This document shows, in pieces, positions 35,277-44,414 of a stretch of DNA of 64,000 nt (the first letter of the stretch is position 1; every line of letters begins with the position of its first letter). The stretch spans positions 372,001 through 436,000 of the forward strand of contig NZ_SNUA01000002.1 of NCBI RefSeq assembly GCF_004360225.1, read 5' to 3'. The position numbers and the translations under genes are program-made. Under the pieces are notes generated by a model. That model worked only from the letters and a program-made list of their open reading frames with translations, was not told where the DNA came from and did no database searches. This DNA is from Alcanivorax sp. 24. Lineage in GTDB: Bacteria > Pseudomonadota > Gammaproteobacteria > Pseudomonadales > Alcanivoracaceae.

Positions 35277-35870
35277 CTAGCATTTTCCCGGGGTGTCATG
35301 GATGGGGGCGCAAGCGAGACCGAGATGGGACAATACCCAGTCGCGGCGTTCTGCTATCGTCCCCCGGGGTACCAGGAGAGGGCGGTAGCCCTGATCGAGG
35401 TAGGTGTTCCATAACACCTGGAACGTACGCTCGGCTTCCGCCAGTGTCTGCTTGCGCTCCTGGTCGTTCCGGTAGATGTCGGGCCAGGGCGGCAGCATCA
35501 GCACCTCAGGGGCATAGCGGTGGCGCCGCGCGGCCCAGTGCATGGCGGCGCTCTCCCGCAGCCGTTCCAGGCGGGCGTAACCGAGTACATCCACCACGCC
35601 CCGGTCGAAAAACACCGGCCCGTCCCGGTTGGCGTAACGCCGGTATTGACGGCGGTCCCGGTCCAGCATGGCGGCGGCGAAGGCCTGTCGGTTTCGCCAG
35701 GGCAGGGCCTCGCCGCCGCGCGCCTGCTGTTGTTGAATCACCGCCCGACCGGATTCGGCGACGGTATGGTATCCGAACCCGGACAGGGCCCGGAGCAAAC
35801 TGGTCTTGCCGGCGCCGGGGCCGCCGGACAATACAATAGCCCCGCGATGGAGGCCGCGGTGAATAAACAT
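35277..35870 (-). CDS. AAA_28-type P-loop ATPase/kinase
   Basis: A 197-residue single-domain ATPase with Walker A GGPGAGKTSLLRAL and VFFDRGVVDVLGYARL, a pattern seen in AAA_28 (NadR/Ttd14-like) proteins. The remainder is the lid region RRHRYAPEVLMLPPWPDIYR. Its substrate is unknown; some relatives bind small nucleotides. It lies 35 bases upstream of uup on the same strand, so it may be co-transcribed. The ATG at 35870 follows AGGAAACC. Confidence 0.82.
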   Translation of the reverse strand: MFIHRGLHRGAIVLSGGPGAGKTSLLRALSGFGYHTVAESGRAVIQQQQARGGEALPWRNRQAFAAAMLDRDRRQYRRYANRDGPVFFDRGVVDVLGYARLERLRESAAMHWAARRHRYAPEVLMLPPWPDIYRNDQERKQTLAEAERTFQVLWNTYLDQGYRPLLVPRGTIAERRDWVLSHLGLACAPIHDTPGKC

Positions 35871-35970
35871 GATGGGGTTTCCTGTTAGAGAAGAGGAGTG
35901 GTTAGTCGTGGTTTAGAGTGAGCCGCGGCACTTTGAGCTCCAGCAATGTCGACCGCTGGTACAGAAAGGG

Positions 35971-36050
35971 CTACGAAGCCGCCGTGGGAAGCTTGCTTGC
36001 AAGCGAATGGGCTTCCGGCGAAAGGTCGCCTTCCCACAGCGGCTTCGTAG
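35971..36050. repeat. REP-like palindromic element
   Basis: CTACGAAGCCGCCGTGGGAAG (35971-35991) and its inverted partner (36030-36050) differ at one position. A GCTTGCAAGC palindrome sits within the loop. It is close to the copy at 30131 and lies between the mscK-like and AAA-ATPase genes in the 213-base gap. Confidence 0.85.
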
Positions 36051-36083
36051 CGGACGCCGAATTTATGTCTCCAAGGCCGGATT

Positions 36084-39000
36084 TCAGGCGTCCGTCGTCG
36101 GGTCGCCGTTTCCGGATTCGCGGCGCTCGCCGGGGATGGTCATGTTTTCGCCGCCATTGATACTGCGAATGTGAATGTCCATCTGGCTGAAAGCGATTTC
36201 CACGCCCTGTTCCCGGCACAATTGATCGATACGGCGATTAAGTTCGTCGGTGGTGCTCAGGCGGTCACCGATTTCCTTCACATAAACCCGCAACTCATGG
36301 TCCAGGGTGCTGGCGCCGAAGCCCATGAACAGGATCATCGGCTCCGGGTCCTTCATCACTTTCGGATGGTCTCGGGCCACGGTCTGGAGAATCTCACGAC
36401 AGGTGTTCAGGTCCGAACCGTAGGCGAAGCCGACTGTGATGATCAATCGCGTTACCGTGTCACTCAACGACCAGTTAATCAACTGTTCGGTAACGAAGGT
36501 CTGGTTGGGGATGATGATTTCCTTGCGGTCGAAATCAATCACCGTGGTGGCGCGCACCCGCACCCGGCTGACGGTGCCCGACAAGGTACCGATAGTGATC
36601 ACGTCACCGATGCGAATCGGCCGTTCGAACAGAATGATGATACCGGAAACAAAGTTGGCGAAGATCTGTTGCAGACCAAAACCCAGCCCCACGCCGAGGG
36701 CGGCCACCAGCCATTGCAGTTTGTTCCAGGTCAGCCCCAGCGAACCGAGCACTACCATGACGCCCAGGGCGATGATCACATAGGATAGCAGCGTGGTGGT
36801 GGCGTAGCTGCTGCCTTGCTTCAGGTTCATCCTCGATAGCAGCAGCACTTCCAACAGGCCGGGCAGGTTGAGGGCGAGCATCATGGTGACCACGCCGGCG
36901 GCCAGAGCGAACATGACATCGCCGAGACTGATCGGGATCGAGGTGACGTTGTTGCCGCTGCCTTCGGTGGTTTCCCACAGCAGAATGTTTTCGGTATAGG
37001 AAAAGGCATTGAGAATGTCCGCCCAGACCCAATAGAACAGCAGGCCAAATACCACCACCAGGGCCATGCGGATCAGACGCAGAGACTGCTGGTTGACCCG
37101 CTCCAGATCCAGTTGCGGTTCTTCCACCTCGATCCCTTCCACACTGGTTTCCTTGGCGTCGCTGTCACGTTGCGCCAAGGCTCTTTTGTAGGCCAGTCGT
37201 TGCGCCGCCACGGCCAGGCCACGTACCGCGGTCGCGTCGATCAGGGTCCATAGAAGCAGCAGGTAGAAGCTGTCGATGATGCGACCGGACAAACGCACCG
37301 TGGTGTAGTAGTAGCCCAGACCGATCACCACGATCAGGGCGAAGGGCAGGCCGCCGCACACCAGCGCCGCCATGGCTTTGTAAGCGGTGGAGAAGCGGGT
37401 GATGGGGAAGTGCAAGGCTACCCGGGTCAGCATGACCCCCATTACCGCCAGCCCGAACACCATGATGACCAGGCCGATACGATCATTGTTGAGCTGGGCC
37501 GGCCACTGCTCGCCGAAAGCAATGATCAGCGTCATCGGCACCATCGCCAAGCCGACCGCCAATAACCGCCGACGCAGCTTGGTGTTGCCGTCGGCGGACC
37601 AGCGGAAATGCCGCTGCGCGATACCGTCCCGGGCCAACAACCGATAGCACATCTCGAACACCAGCCATAGCAGCGCCACTTTTGACAGCGCGGCGCCCAA
37701 CACGGTGGACAGCGTGCCGGGCTGAATCCAGAGACCCCAGGCCAGCAGACTCAATACCAACGGACCGGGCAGGCACATCAGCGTGGTCAGCAGAATCGCC
37801 AGAGGGGTATGCAACTGGCTGTCCCGGCGCAGGAAACCAATATCGCTGTTGAGTTTGCGGATCCGGGTACGCAGGCGTTTGCGCCAGAACAGCAGGGCGA
37901 CGGCCAGGATCGCCGGGAGCAGTAGCCAGGGCCACTTGTCTTTCAGTAGCGCGGAGGCGTCCTGGCCCATCTGCATCCAGGGCATGTCCGTCATCTGATC
38001 CCGGACCTGGGCCGGGAACTCGCGCAACCAGGACAGATTGATCGGCTGGGTGCTGGGCATCCAGAAGGTCTGTTCAGAGATGGTGTCGTGGAGATTGCGG
38101 GAGACGTCCACCAGTTGATCCTGCACCAGATTCAGCCGGACCAGCAGATTCAGCTTGCGCCCCAGTTCGGTGTCCAGCTGATTGAGCAGTTCCACATGAA
38201 TGTCATGCAGACTCCCCAGAGCATCCTGCAGCGCGACCCGATCCTCCGGAGAGATGTCCTGGTCTTCCAGGCGGAGGGTGGCGGCTTCTGTTTGCTGGCG
38301 CTGCTGGCCGATTTCAAACTGGCGCAGACGGGTGTCACCGATGGCCTTGGGCAACCCTTCCCGGGGTTTGAAGTCCGGTAGATTTTTTTGCTGCTCATAG
38401 AGAATCCGCGATAACAGCAGGCTGCCGTCAAGCATGCGGATCTGATCGTTGACCGTGGCGGACAACGCCCGCACCCGGTCCAACTGGGTCTTGGTGGCCA
38501 CGTTTTCACGCAGCAGATCATTGACGTCTTCACTGGTCTGAATCAACTGTTTGCGCAGCGTCTTGTTCCGCTCTTCCGCTGCCGCCAACTCGGGGTGATC
38601 GGCCACTTCGGCGGGCAGGTCCACGGAGGCGGCCTGCAACTCATCCTGCAGTTGCTGTTGGCGCCGCCGGTTGAGCAGTGGTTGCAGAACATCCAGTTGT
38701 CGCTGGATCAGCTCCGCGTCGGCTTCCAGAACCCGTTGCTGCAGGCGGGAGCGCTGCTCGTTGGCGCTGGCCACGGCCAGTTCCTGGTTGCGCAGTTCAA
38801 TACGGGAGTCCAGCGCCGCCAGTTTTACCTGCAGATTCTGCACTTCCTCCTCGCTCAGCGCCTCCGCCACCGACGGGCGGTTCAGCTGTCGGCGAATATC
38901 ATCGGCCTCCGCCAGACTGTCGCTGATGGTATTCTGCGCCCGTTCCGGCAGGGTCTGGGAACTGGTCACATCACTGGCCGCGTCCGCCAGTTTTTCCTGA

Positions 39001-39419
39001 TTGCGCTCCAGTGCCTGCAGTTTCTGTCCCAATTCCTCCGCCAAGGCGGAAATGGACAGGCTCTGATAGTGCTCGGCCCAGTCGACGGTGCTTTCGCGGC
39101 GAATTTTTTCCAATTCGCCCTGAAGCGAGGCTCTCTCGCGCGGCAGCGCGCTTTGTTGCTGCTCAAGCTTTTTGATCCGCTCGTGGTTGGCGTCGATTTC
39201 CTTGCGCAGCTTCAGCGTTTCTTCCAGAAGGGCGCGCTCCGGCGTTGCTTCGCCCTCCTTCCGGGGCTGGCCATCGGCGCTGTCGTCACCGCCGGTAAGT
39301 TGTTTCTCCAGATCTCCGATACCGGGCAGGGAAAAGCCGCTGCTTTGCGCCGCGGCCACACCACACAGCATCCACGAGAGCAGCAGGGAAAGCAGTAACC
39401 GTGATCGACCGGGTCTCAT
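36084..39419 (-). CDS. MscK/MscM-type mechanosensitive channel
   Basis: A 1111-residue inner-membrane channel with a signal peptide (LLLSLLLSWMLCGVAAAQ), matching E. coli MscK (1120) and MscM (1107). Residues 50-430 are a periplasmic coiled-coil region (LKLRKEIDANHERIKKLEQQ). Many transmembrane helices follow from about 480. The C-terminal MscS-like pore and beta domain contain GLGFGLQQIFANFVSG and FERPIRIGDVITIG. It opens on membrane tension to release solutes. Which of the two paralogue classes it belongs to is unclear. It is preceded upstream by the PA2778-like gene. Confidence 0.92.
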   Translation of the reverse strand: MRPGRSRLLLSLLLSWMLCGVAAAQSSGFSLPGIGDLEKQLTGGDDSADGQPRKEGEATPERALLEETLKLRKEIDANHERIKKLEQQQSALPRERASLQGELEKIRRESTVDWAEHYQSLSISALAEELGQKLQALERNQEKLADAASDVTSSQTLPERAQNTISDSLAEADDIRRQLNRPSVAEALSEEEVQNLQVKLAALDSRIELRNQELAVASANEQRSRLQQRVLEADAELIQRQLDVLQPLLNRRRQQQLQDELQAASVDLPAEVADHPELAAAEERNKTLRKQLIQTSEDVNDLLRENVATKTQLDRVRALSATVNDQIRMLDGSLLLSRILYEQQKNLPDFKPREGLPKAIGDTRLRQFEIGQQRQQTEAATLRLEDQDISPEDRVALQDALGSLHDIHVELLNQLDTELGRKLNLLVRLNLVQDQLVDVSRNLHDTISEQTFWMPSTQPINLSWLREFPAQVRDQMTDMPWMQMGQDASALLKDKWPWLLLPAILAVALLFWRKRLRTRIRKLNSDIGFLRRDSQLHTPLAILLTTLMCLPGPLVLSLLAWGLWIQPGTLSTVLGAALSKVALLWLVFEMCYRLLARDGIAQRHFRWSADGNTKLRRRLLAVGLAMVPMTLIIAFGEQWPAQLNNDRIGLVIMVFGLAVMGVMLTRVALHFPITRFSTAYKAMAALVCGGLPFALIVVIGLGYYYTTVRLSGRIIDSFYLLLLWTLIDATAVRGLAVAAQRLAYKRALAQRDSDAKETSVEGIEVEEPQLDLERVNQQSLRLIRMALVVVFGLLFYWVWADILNAFSYTENILLWETTEGSGNNVTSIPISLGDVMFALAAGVVTMMLALNLPGLLEVLLLSRMNLKQGSSYATTTLLSYVIIALGVMVVLGSLGLTWNKLQWLVAALGVGLGFGLQQIFANFVSGIIILFERPIRIGDVITIGTLSGTVSRVRVRATTVIDFDRKEIIIPNQTFVTEQLINWSLSDTVTRLIITVGFAYGSDLNTCREILQTVARDHPKVMKDPEPMILFMGFGASTLDHELRVYVKEIGDRLSTTDELNRRIDQLCREQGVEIAFSQMDIHIRSINGGENMTIPGERRESGNGDPTTDA

Positions 39420-39507
39420 AGGGAAGCGGGTAATCCATTGTCAGAGAATGAACGGGAGCTTAGACAATAGCGATAAAACGGAAATGACGCCATTTCCCAC
39501 GCACTGT

Positions 39508-40407
39508 TCAGGGACAGCCGGCACCGTCGGTGATTTCGGCCACGCTACCTTCGATGTTGGTGTCATCCGGCGCCAGCATGTGGGCCCGGCACACCGCTTC
39601 CCGGGCGGCCTCGGTGTTGCCCTGGTCGAGACGGGCGTAGGCCAGGTTATTCCAGGCTGGAGCGAGGGAAGGGGAGAGTGTCACGGTTTTTTCGAAGGCC
39701 GCGAGGGCGTCCGCTTTGCGCTCCGCCTGCCACAGCGCGTTGGCGTAGGCGAAATGGAGCTTGCCGTCGTCGGGGAACCGGGACACCGCGGTTTGCCAAT
39801 GAGGCAGAGCCTCTTTCTTTTGCGGAGCGAGTGCGTGCAGAAGAGGGCCGGGGCGGGCGCTGGCGGGCAGTTCTCCGGCGGGCAGCAACACCATGCCCCA
39901 ATAGTCGGCGCGCGCCCAGGTGCGAATGAAACGGTTCCAGTGGCTGGTGGTGGCTTCGCGGGTGCCGCTGTGCAGAATCAGCCGGTCGCCGCCATCGCGG
40001 TAGCCGGTGACCACGGCGAAGTGCCATTGCGGCCAGCGCTTCAACGCGAGGTTTTGCAGAATCAAGACCGGGTGGCCGGCTTGCAGCTCACTGAACAAAG
40101 CATCCGGTCCGTTGACCGGATACGCCAGCAAACCACGGGCGCGGCCGGCCGCCATCAGTTCGATGCCCAGACTGCCTTGACGCTCCGGCAGCCAGACTTC
40201 GTCCACCAGCGCCTCGGCATTACCAGGCAGCTTGTTCCATTGCAGCATCATGCCCAGAGCGGCGGGGCCGCACTGATATTTTTCCTGGGCGATGAAGGGA
40301 ACGGCCAGTTGCTGGCTGGCGGGTTGCCGGGCTGACTGTGGCGGGGGCAGTGTCTGACACCCCGCCAACAGCAGAACCAGCCCGGCGATGATGGCGCGAA
40401 AGCACAC
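39508..40407 (-). CDS. PA2778-family lipoprotein: C39-like peptidase with TPR
   Basis: A 299-residue lipoprotein with lipobox VLLLAGC. The papain-like C39 domain shows QEKYQCGPAALGMML with the nucleophilic Cys, and HFAVVTGYRDGG with the catalytic His. C-terminal TPRs follow from about 195 (FAYANALWQAERKADALAAF). This corresponds to P. aeruginosa PA2778. GTG 40407 sits 2 bases after the stop of the PA2779-like gene, so translation is coupled. The substrate is unknown. Confidence 0.88.
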   Translation of the reverse strand: MCFRAIIAGLVLLLAGCQTLPPPQSARQPASQQLAVPFIAQEKYQCGPAALGMMLQWNKLPGNAEALVDEVWLPERQGSLGIELMAAGRARGLLAYPVNGPDALFSELQAGHPVLILQNLALKRWPQWHFAVVTGYRDGGDRLILHSGTREATTSHWNRFIRTWARADYWGMVLLPAGELPASARPGPLLHALAPQKKEALPHWQTAVSRFPDDGKLHFAYANALWQAERKADALAAFEKTVTLSPSLAPAWNNLAYARLDQGNTEAAREAVCRAHMLAPDDTNIEGSVAEITDGAGCP

Positions 40408-40409
40408 GA

Positions 40410-40799
40410 TCAGTTGATCGGATGGATAGCCGGGAACACGTTGGTGGCGCCCAGCAGATCAAGCAGTACCAGAATCAGAATGATCGCCAGAATCACGCCG
40501 ATGACGCCCTGGCCGGCGGGCAGCTCATCGGCCTGTTCGGCCAGTTGGGTCAGTTCCTGGTCGCTGAGCCGGTCCAGGCGATCCTTCACTTGTTCCGGGC
40601 TGACACCATTATCCGCCAACACCTTGGCGGCGGCTTTGTGTTCGAGTAACGCAAGGACCTTTTGCTCCATGGCCGCCCGTTGTTCGCTGGCTACCAGGGT
40701 ATCGGTGCCAATCATGGCGGCGTGGGCCATGGGGACGAACAGGGCCTGGGTGATGAGCAAAACGGCGGCGGTGAAAACGCCGGTGAGACGCTTGTTCAT
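40410..40799 (-). CDS. PA2779-family protein, small exported membrane protein
   Basis: A 129-residue protein with a signal peptide (GVFTAAVLLITQALFVPMAHA) and a C-terminal hydrophobic segment (GVIGVILAIILILVLLDLLG). The helical middle contains VSPEQVKDRLDRLSDQEL. It matches the PA2779 family and always pairs with the PA2778-type peptidase, which follows. Its role is unknown; a substrate or partner for the peptidase is plausible. Confidence 0.85.
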   Translation of the reverse strand: MNKRLTGVFTAAVLLITQALFVPMAHAAMIGTDTLVASEQRAAMEQKVLALLEHKAAAKVLADNGVSPEQVKDRLDRLSDQELTQLAEQADELPAGQGVIGVILAIILILVLLDLLGATNVFPAIHPIN

Positions 40800-40849
40800 G
40801 GGCTGTCGCTCCCTGTTTCAGTGATGCCGGCAGATTAACACGGGGCCCC

Positions 40850-43012
40850 TCATCGCAGCGTGATGGTGGAGGAGGCTTTGTGATTTTTTACAAGGGTTTC
40901 ACCAATCGCGATGGCATCGACGCCGGCCCCGCGCAGGGCTTCCAGAGTCGTATCGAGACATTCCCTGGTCACTGCCAACAGCAGGCCGCCGCTGGTTTGC
41001 GGATCGGTGGCGGCGACCAGTTCCGGCCGCTCGCGCAGGGCTGGGGCGATATTGCAGTAGCCCAGTACCTGATCGTTGCTGTCCCGCAATGTGCTGTGAA
41101 TGCCTTGGCGTATGTGCTCCAGGGTACCGGGCAGTATGGGCAAAGTATCCAAACTAATACGGGCACTCACCTGACTGTCCTGGCACAGCTCCAGCAGATG
41201 CCCGAGCAGTCCGAAACCAGTGATGTCGGTACAGGCCGGGAGGGGCAGGGACGATAGCGCGGCGCGGGCAGGGCCGTTGCTTTGCAGCATGGTTGCCAGG
41301 GTGGCGTCCAGGTCGGGACCTCGATGGACATTGCGCATCCAGGCCGCCAGTTGAATGCCGACGCCCAACGGTTTGGTGATAATCAGAACCTGCCCGGGCC
41401 GGGCGCCGTTCTTGCTCCAGGCCGCGCCGGACAGAGCGCCGTTGATGGTGAAACCGGCGGCCATTTCCGGCCCTTCAATGGTATGCCCCCCCACCAGTGT
41501 GCAGTGCGCCCGATTCAGCTCGTCCACCGCGCCGGCCAGCAGGCGGCGCAGATCCCGGCCCTGCAGACGCGGGTGATGGCGGGGAATGCACAGAGTGGCC
41601 AGCGCCGAATGGGGGTCGGCGTTCATGGCGTAGATGTCACTGAGGCTGTGCAATGCCGCCACCCGGCCAAACAGATAGGGCTCGTCCATGAAGGCGGGAA
41701 AATAATCCACGCTTTGCACCAGCCGGTATTGTCCGGACCAGCGGATGATCGCCGCATCATCGCCCTGGGCCACGCCGGCTTCGATGTCCTCGCGGACCTC
41801 TGTCCGAAGCGCATCCAGCGCATGACTGAGCGTCGTGGCGCCAACCTTCGCCCCGCAGCCGGCGCAGTGCATGGCGTCGTCGTTGGCGGGCGCGGCTGGC
41901 ATTGGCGCCGGCAGGTTGTCAAAGCGCTTCATGAAGGCCCGGTCGATGCGGTCCTTCCAGCGCCAGACCCAGGGGCCGGCCAGCGCTGGCCAGGGCGGCC
42001 TGGAGGCCACCGCGTCACCGGCCCCCGCGGACAGCAGGGACAGAAAACGCCGCTGCGGGCGATAGGGGCGTTTGCGGCCACCCCGGGCGGCGGCAAGCAA
42101 ATTATCGGCCAGCACCGGCGCCTGACGCACCGCGTAGACACCGGCCTTGGGCAAGGGCGAGGGAAATGAAGCGCAGTCTCCAGCGGCGTGAACGTGCGGG
42201 CTGCCCAGGCTGGTCAGGGTTGTGTCCACGCGCAGGAAACCGCGTTCATCGCAGGGCAGACCGCTGGCGGCGAGCCAGGCCGGCGCGCGGGTGCCGGTAC
42301 ACCAGAACACCAGATCCACCGCCTGGGACCGGCCGTTGTAGTGGAGCTGCCCTTCGCTGACCCGTTGCACCGGGGCGTGTTCCACGATGTGCACCCCGGC
42401 ATCCCGCAGCCGTGTTCGCATCAGCGAGCGTGCCCGCGCCGGATAGCCGGGGAGCAGCTCGCCCGCGCTGATCAACCCGATCCTGGTGGTGGCGCCAAGC
42501 CGCTGAGCCAGAGCGGCGGCCAACTCGGTACCGCCGGCGCCGGCTCCCACCACCGCCACCCGGCGCGTCGCGGCGGGATCGGCCAGCAGGTCGCGCCAGC
42601 GTTGCTCGAAAGTAGCCACCGGTTTTACCGGTACCGCATGGGCCCGGGCACCGGGCACGCTGTCCAGGTCCGGGGTGGCGCCGACATCCAGGCTGAGTGT
42701 GTCGTACTCCACCTGATCGCCGTTATCCAGCTGCACGCGGCGCTGGGTGGGATCCAGATCGAGTACGCGTTGTGGCAGCCAGCGGGCACCGGCGGCGCGG
42801 CTCAGCCGGCTCAGATCAATGTGGGTTTCCTGCCGCTGGTAACGGCCGGCCAGCATGCCGGGCAGCATACCGGAATAGGCGGTCAGGCTGTCGGGGGAAA
42901 TCAGCGTGAGGCGCAGCCCGGGGACCGGCCGCATGCTCAGACGGCGCAGTACCAGCGCGTGGCTGTGTCCGCCTCCCACCAGCACCAGATCATGGTGCGC
43001 GGTCGCCGCCAT
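40850..43012 (-). CDS. selD: selenide, water dikinase SelD fused to a pyridine nucleotide-disulfide oxidoreductase
   Basis: A 720-residue two-domain protein. Residues 1-370 form an NDH-2-like flavoprotein (LVLVGGGHSHALVLRR; VAVVGAGAGGTELAAAL). Residues 381-720 are SelD, which makes selenophosphate from selenide and ATP: C386 and K389 in CAGCGAKV correspond to E. coli Cys17 and Lys20. The start is ATG 43012, overlapping the mnmH stop by one base (TGATG); 15 further upstream codons are open but lie inside mnmH. SelD fused to this oxidoreductase is known in other bacteria. The flavoprotein may reduce selenium compounds; that is inference. Confidence 0.92.
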   Translation of the reverse strand: MAATAHHDLVLVGGGHSHALVLRRLSMRPVPGLRLTLISPDSLTAYSGMLPGMLAGRYQRQETHIDLSRLSRAAGARWLPQRVLDLDPTQRRVQLDNGDQVEYDTLSLDVGATPDLDSVPGARAHAVPVKPVATFEQRWRDLLADPAATRRVAVVGAGAGGTELAAALAQRLGATTRIGLISAGELLPGYPARARSLMRTRLRDAGVHIVEHAPVQRVSEGQLHYNGRSQAVDLVFWCTGTRAPAWLAASGLPCDERGFLRVDTTLTSLGSPHVHAAGDCASFPSPLPKAGVYAVRQAPVLADNLLAAARGGRKRPYRPQRRFLSLLSAGAGDAVASRPPWPALAGPWVWRWKDRIDRAFMKRFDNLPAPMPAAPANDDAMHCAGCGAKVGATTLSHALDALRTEVREDIEAGVAQGDDAAIIRWSGQYRLVQSVDYFPAFMDEPYLFGRVAALHSLSDIYAMNADPHSALATLCIPRHHPRLQGRDLRRLLAGAVDELNRAHCTLVGGHTIEGPEMAAGFTINGALSGAAWSKNGARPGQVLIITKPLGVGIQLAAWMRNVHRGPDLDATLATMLQSNGPARAALSSLPLPACTDITGFGLLGHLLELCQDSQVSARISLDTLPILPGTLEHIRQGIHSTLRDSNDQVLGYCNIAPALRERPELVAATDPQTSGGLLLAVTRECLDTTLEALRGAGVDAIAIGETLVKNHKASSTITLR

Positions 43013-44136
43013 CACCGTGGGCGGCCCTCCGGCCGTCCCTGCCCCCGGCGTTCCCATTCTTGCAGGGTGGCGATGACCTGGTCGCGGCTGCCGCGAAAGT
43101 ACACCGGCCCCTGACGATGGCTCAGCATGTAGTCGTACATCGGGTCGTAGTAGTCGCTTAGCAGGGCGCGTATCCAGCGGCGGTGTTCGCCGCAGCCATC
43201 GCCACGGCGATGCTGTTCCAGCGCCCGGGTCATGGTTTCACGCAGGGTCTGGTGCCGGGCGCCTCCGAGGCGCTTGCGGATCCGGTCCAGCGCGTCGAGC
43301 AGATGCTCGGCGAACAGATTCCGGGCTTGCTGCTCGTCATGGCCGTCGAGAAATTCCCGCAGCGGTGTCAGGACGTAGTCCTCCAGAATCACTTCCACCC
43401 GGCTTTCCAGCGGTTCCTGAATGTCGATGCGCGGCATGTTCCTCAGTTGCTGGTGGAGGGGCAAGGGCAAAGCGCAACGGCCGATCAGACGCCCTTCGTC
43501 CTCGACCAGAACCGGTGTCTGGTTCCCGAGCTTCAGCAAGCGGATCGCCAGGGCATTTTCAAAGTCGATTTGCGCTGGTTGTCCGCCGGGCCGGTGGCCG
43601 AAGGCGGAACCGCGATGGTGGGCGAGCCCTTCCAAATCCACCGCCCGGTACAGTTGATGCAGGACGCGGGTCTTGCCGCAGCCGGTGCGCCCGGTCAGCA
43701 CCCACAACGGTCCCTGAAGCACATGCTGCTCCAGGTGCTCCAACAGAAAACGCCGCAGGACCTTGTAACCACCAGTGACCAGGGGCGCGTCGATACCAGC
43801 CTGACGCAGCCAGTCCTGGGTTGTGCGGCTGCGCAGACCGCCACGAAAACAATAGAGATAGCCGTTTGGGTGCGCTCGCCACCAATCGTGCCAGGCGCGC
43901 AGACGGCGCTCCTTCACCTCGCCACGGACCAGCTCATTGCCGAGATCAATGGCTGCCTGTTGCCCTTGCTGCTTATAACGCAGGCCGATCAGATGGCGTT
44001 CCTGGTCGTCGATCAGAGGAAGGTTGGTGGCATGGGGGAACGCGCCCCGGGCGAATTCCACCGGGGCGCGGACATCCAGGAGCGGCGTGTCGTCCAGGAA
44101 CAGCGCTGCGTAGTCGTTGGTGTCGTCACGGGTCAT
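43012..44136 (-). CDS. mnmH: tRNA 2-selenouridine synthase MnmH (SelU/YbbB)
   Basis: A 374-residue enzyme that replaces sulfur with selenium at the wobble uridine of tRNAs, using selenophosphate. The N-terminal rhodanese domain carries the catalytic C96 in LYCFRGGLRS, and the C-terminal part has a Walker A LTGRTGCGKTRVLHQL. It is the first gene of the selenium pair and is translationally coupled to selD, its selenium donor. selA, selB and selC are not in this window. Confidence 0.93.
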   Translation of the reverse strand: MTRDDTNDYAALFLDDTPLLDVRAPVEFARGAFPHATNLPLIDDQERHLIGLRYKQQGQQAAIDLGNELVRGEVKERRLRAWHDWWRAHPNGYLYCFRGGLRSRTTQDWLRQAGIDAPLVTGGYKVLRRFLLEHLEQHVLQGPLWVLTGRTGCGKTRVLHQLYRAVDLEGLAHHRGSAFGHRPGGQPAQIDFENALAIRLLKLGNQTPVLVEDEGRLIGRCALPLPLHQQLRNMPRIDIQEPLESRVEVILEDYVLTPLREFLDGHDEQQARNLFAEHLLDALDRIRKRLGGARHQTLRETMTRALEQHRRGDGCGEHRRWIRALLSDYYDPMYDYMLSHRQGPVYFRGSRDQVIATLQEWERRGQGRPEGRPR

Positions 44137-44284
44137 GGGCGGCAGTGTACACCGCCCTTATTTGTGGTTCATCGCGGAATGACGGGGATGAGCCTCTCCA
44201 TCGGGGGCACGGGTCTGCACGGAGGCCTCCCCGGATCGCCCCGGTATGGTGGTTTGCTCGCGGTCGCCGGTCACTTCGAAGCGG

Positions 44285-44346
44285 AGCCGTATTACGCCTT
44301 TGCGGAAACCTGCTTCACGACGTTCCAGCAAAGGTGTAATACGGCT
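44285..44346. repeat. 19-bp inverted repeat (long hairpin)
   Basis: Arms 44285-44303 and 44328-44346 match at 18 of 19 bases, with a 24-base loop. It lies in the 278-base gap downstream of the maoC-like gene and upstream of mnmH. It could be a terminator or a dispersed element. Other than the GGAGGCCTCC palindrome near 44220, nothing else was seen in the gap. Confidence 0.6.
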
Positions 44347-44414
44347 GATGGAGGGTAAGGAAGGCTGTTTCCCATTATTTGAGCAGATAGCGATTGAGCA
44401 GACCGGACGCCGGT

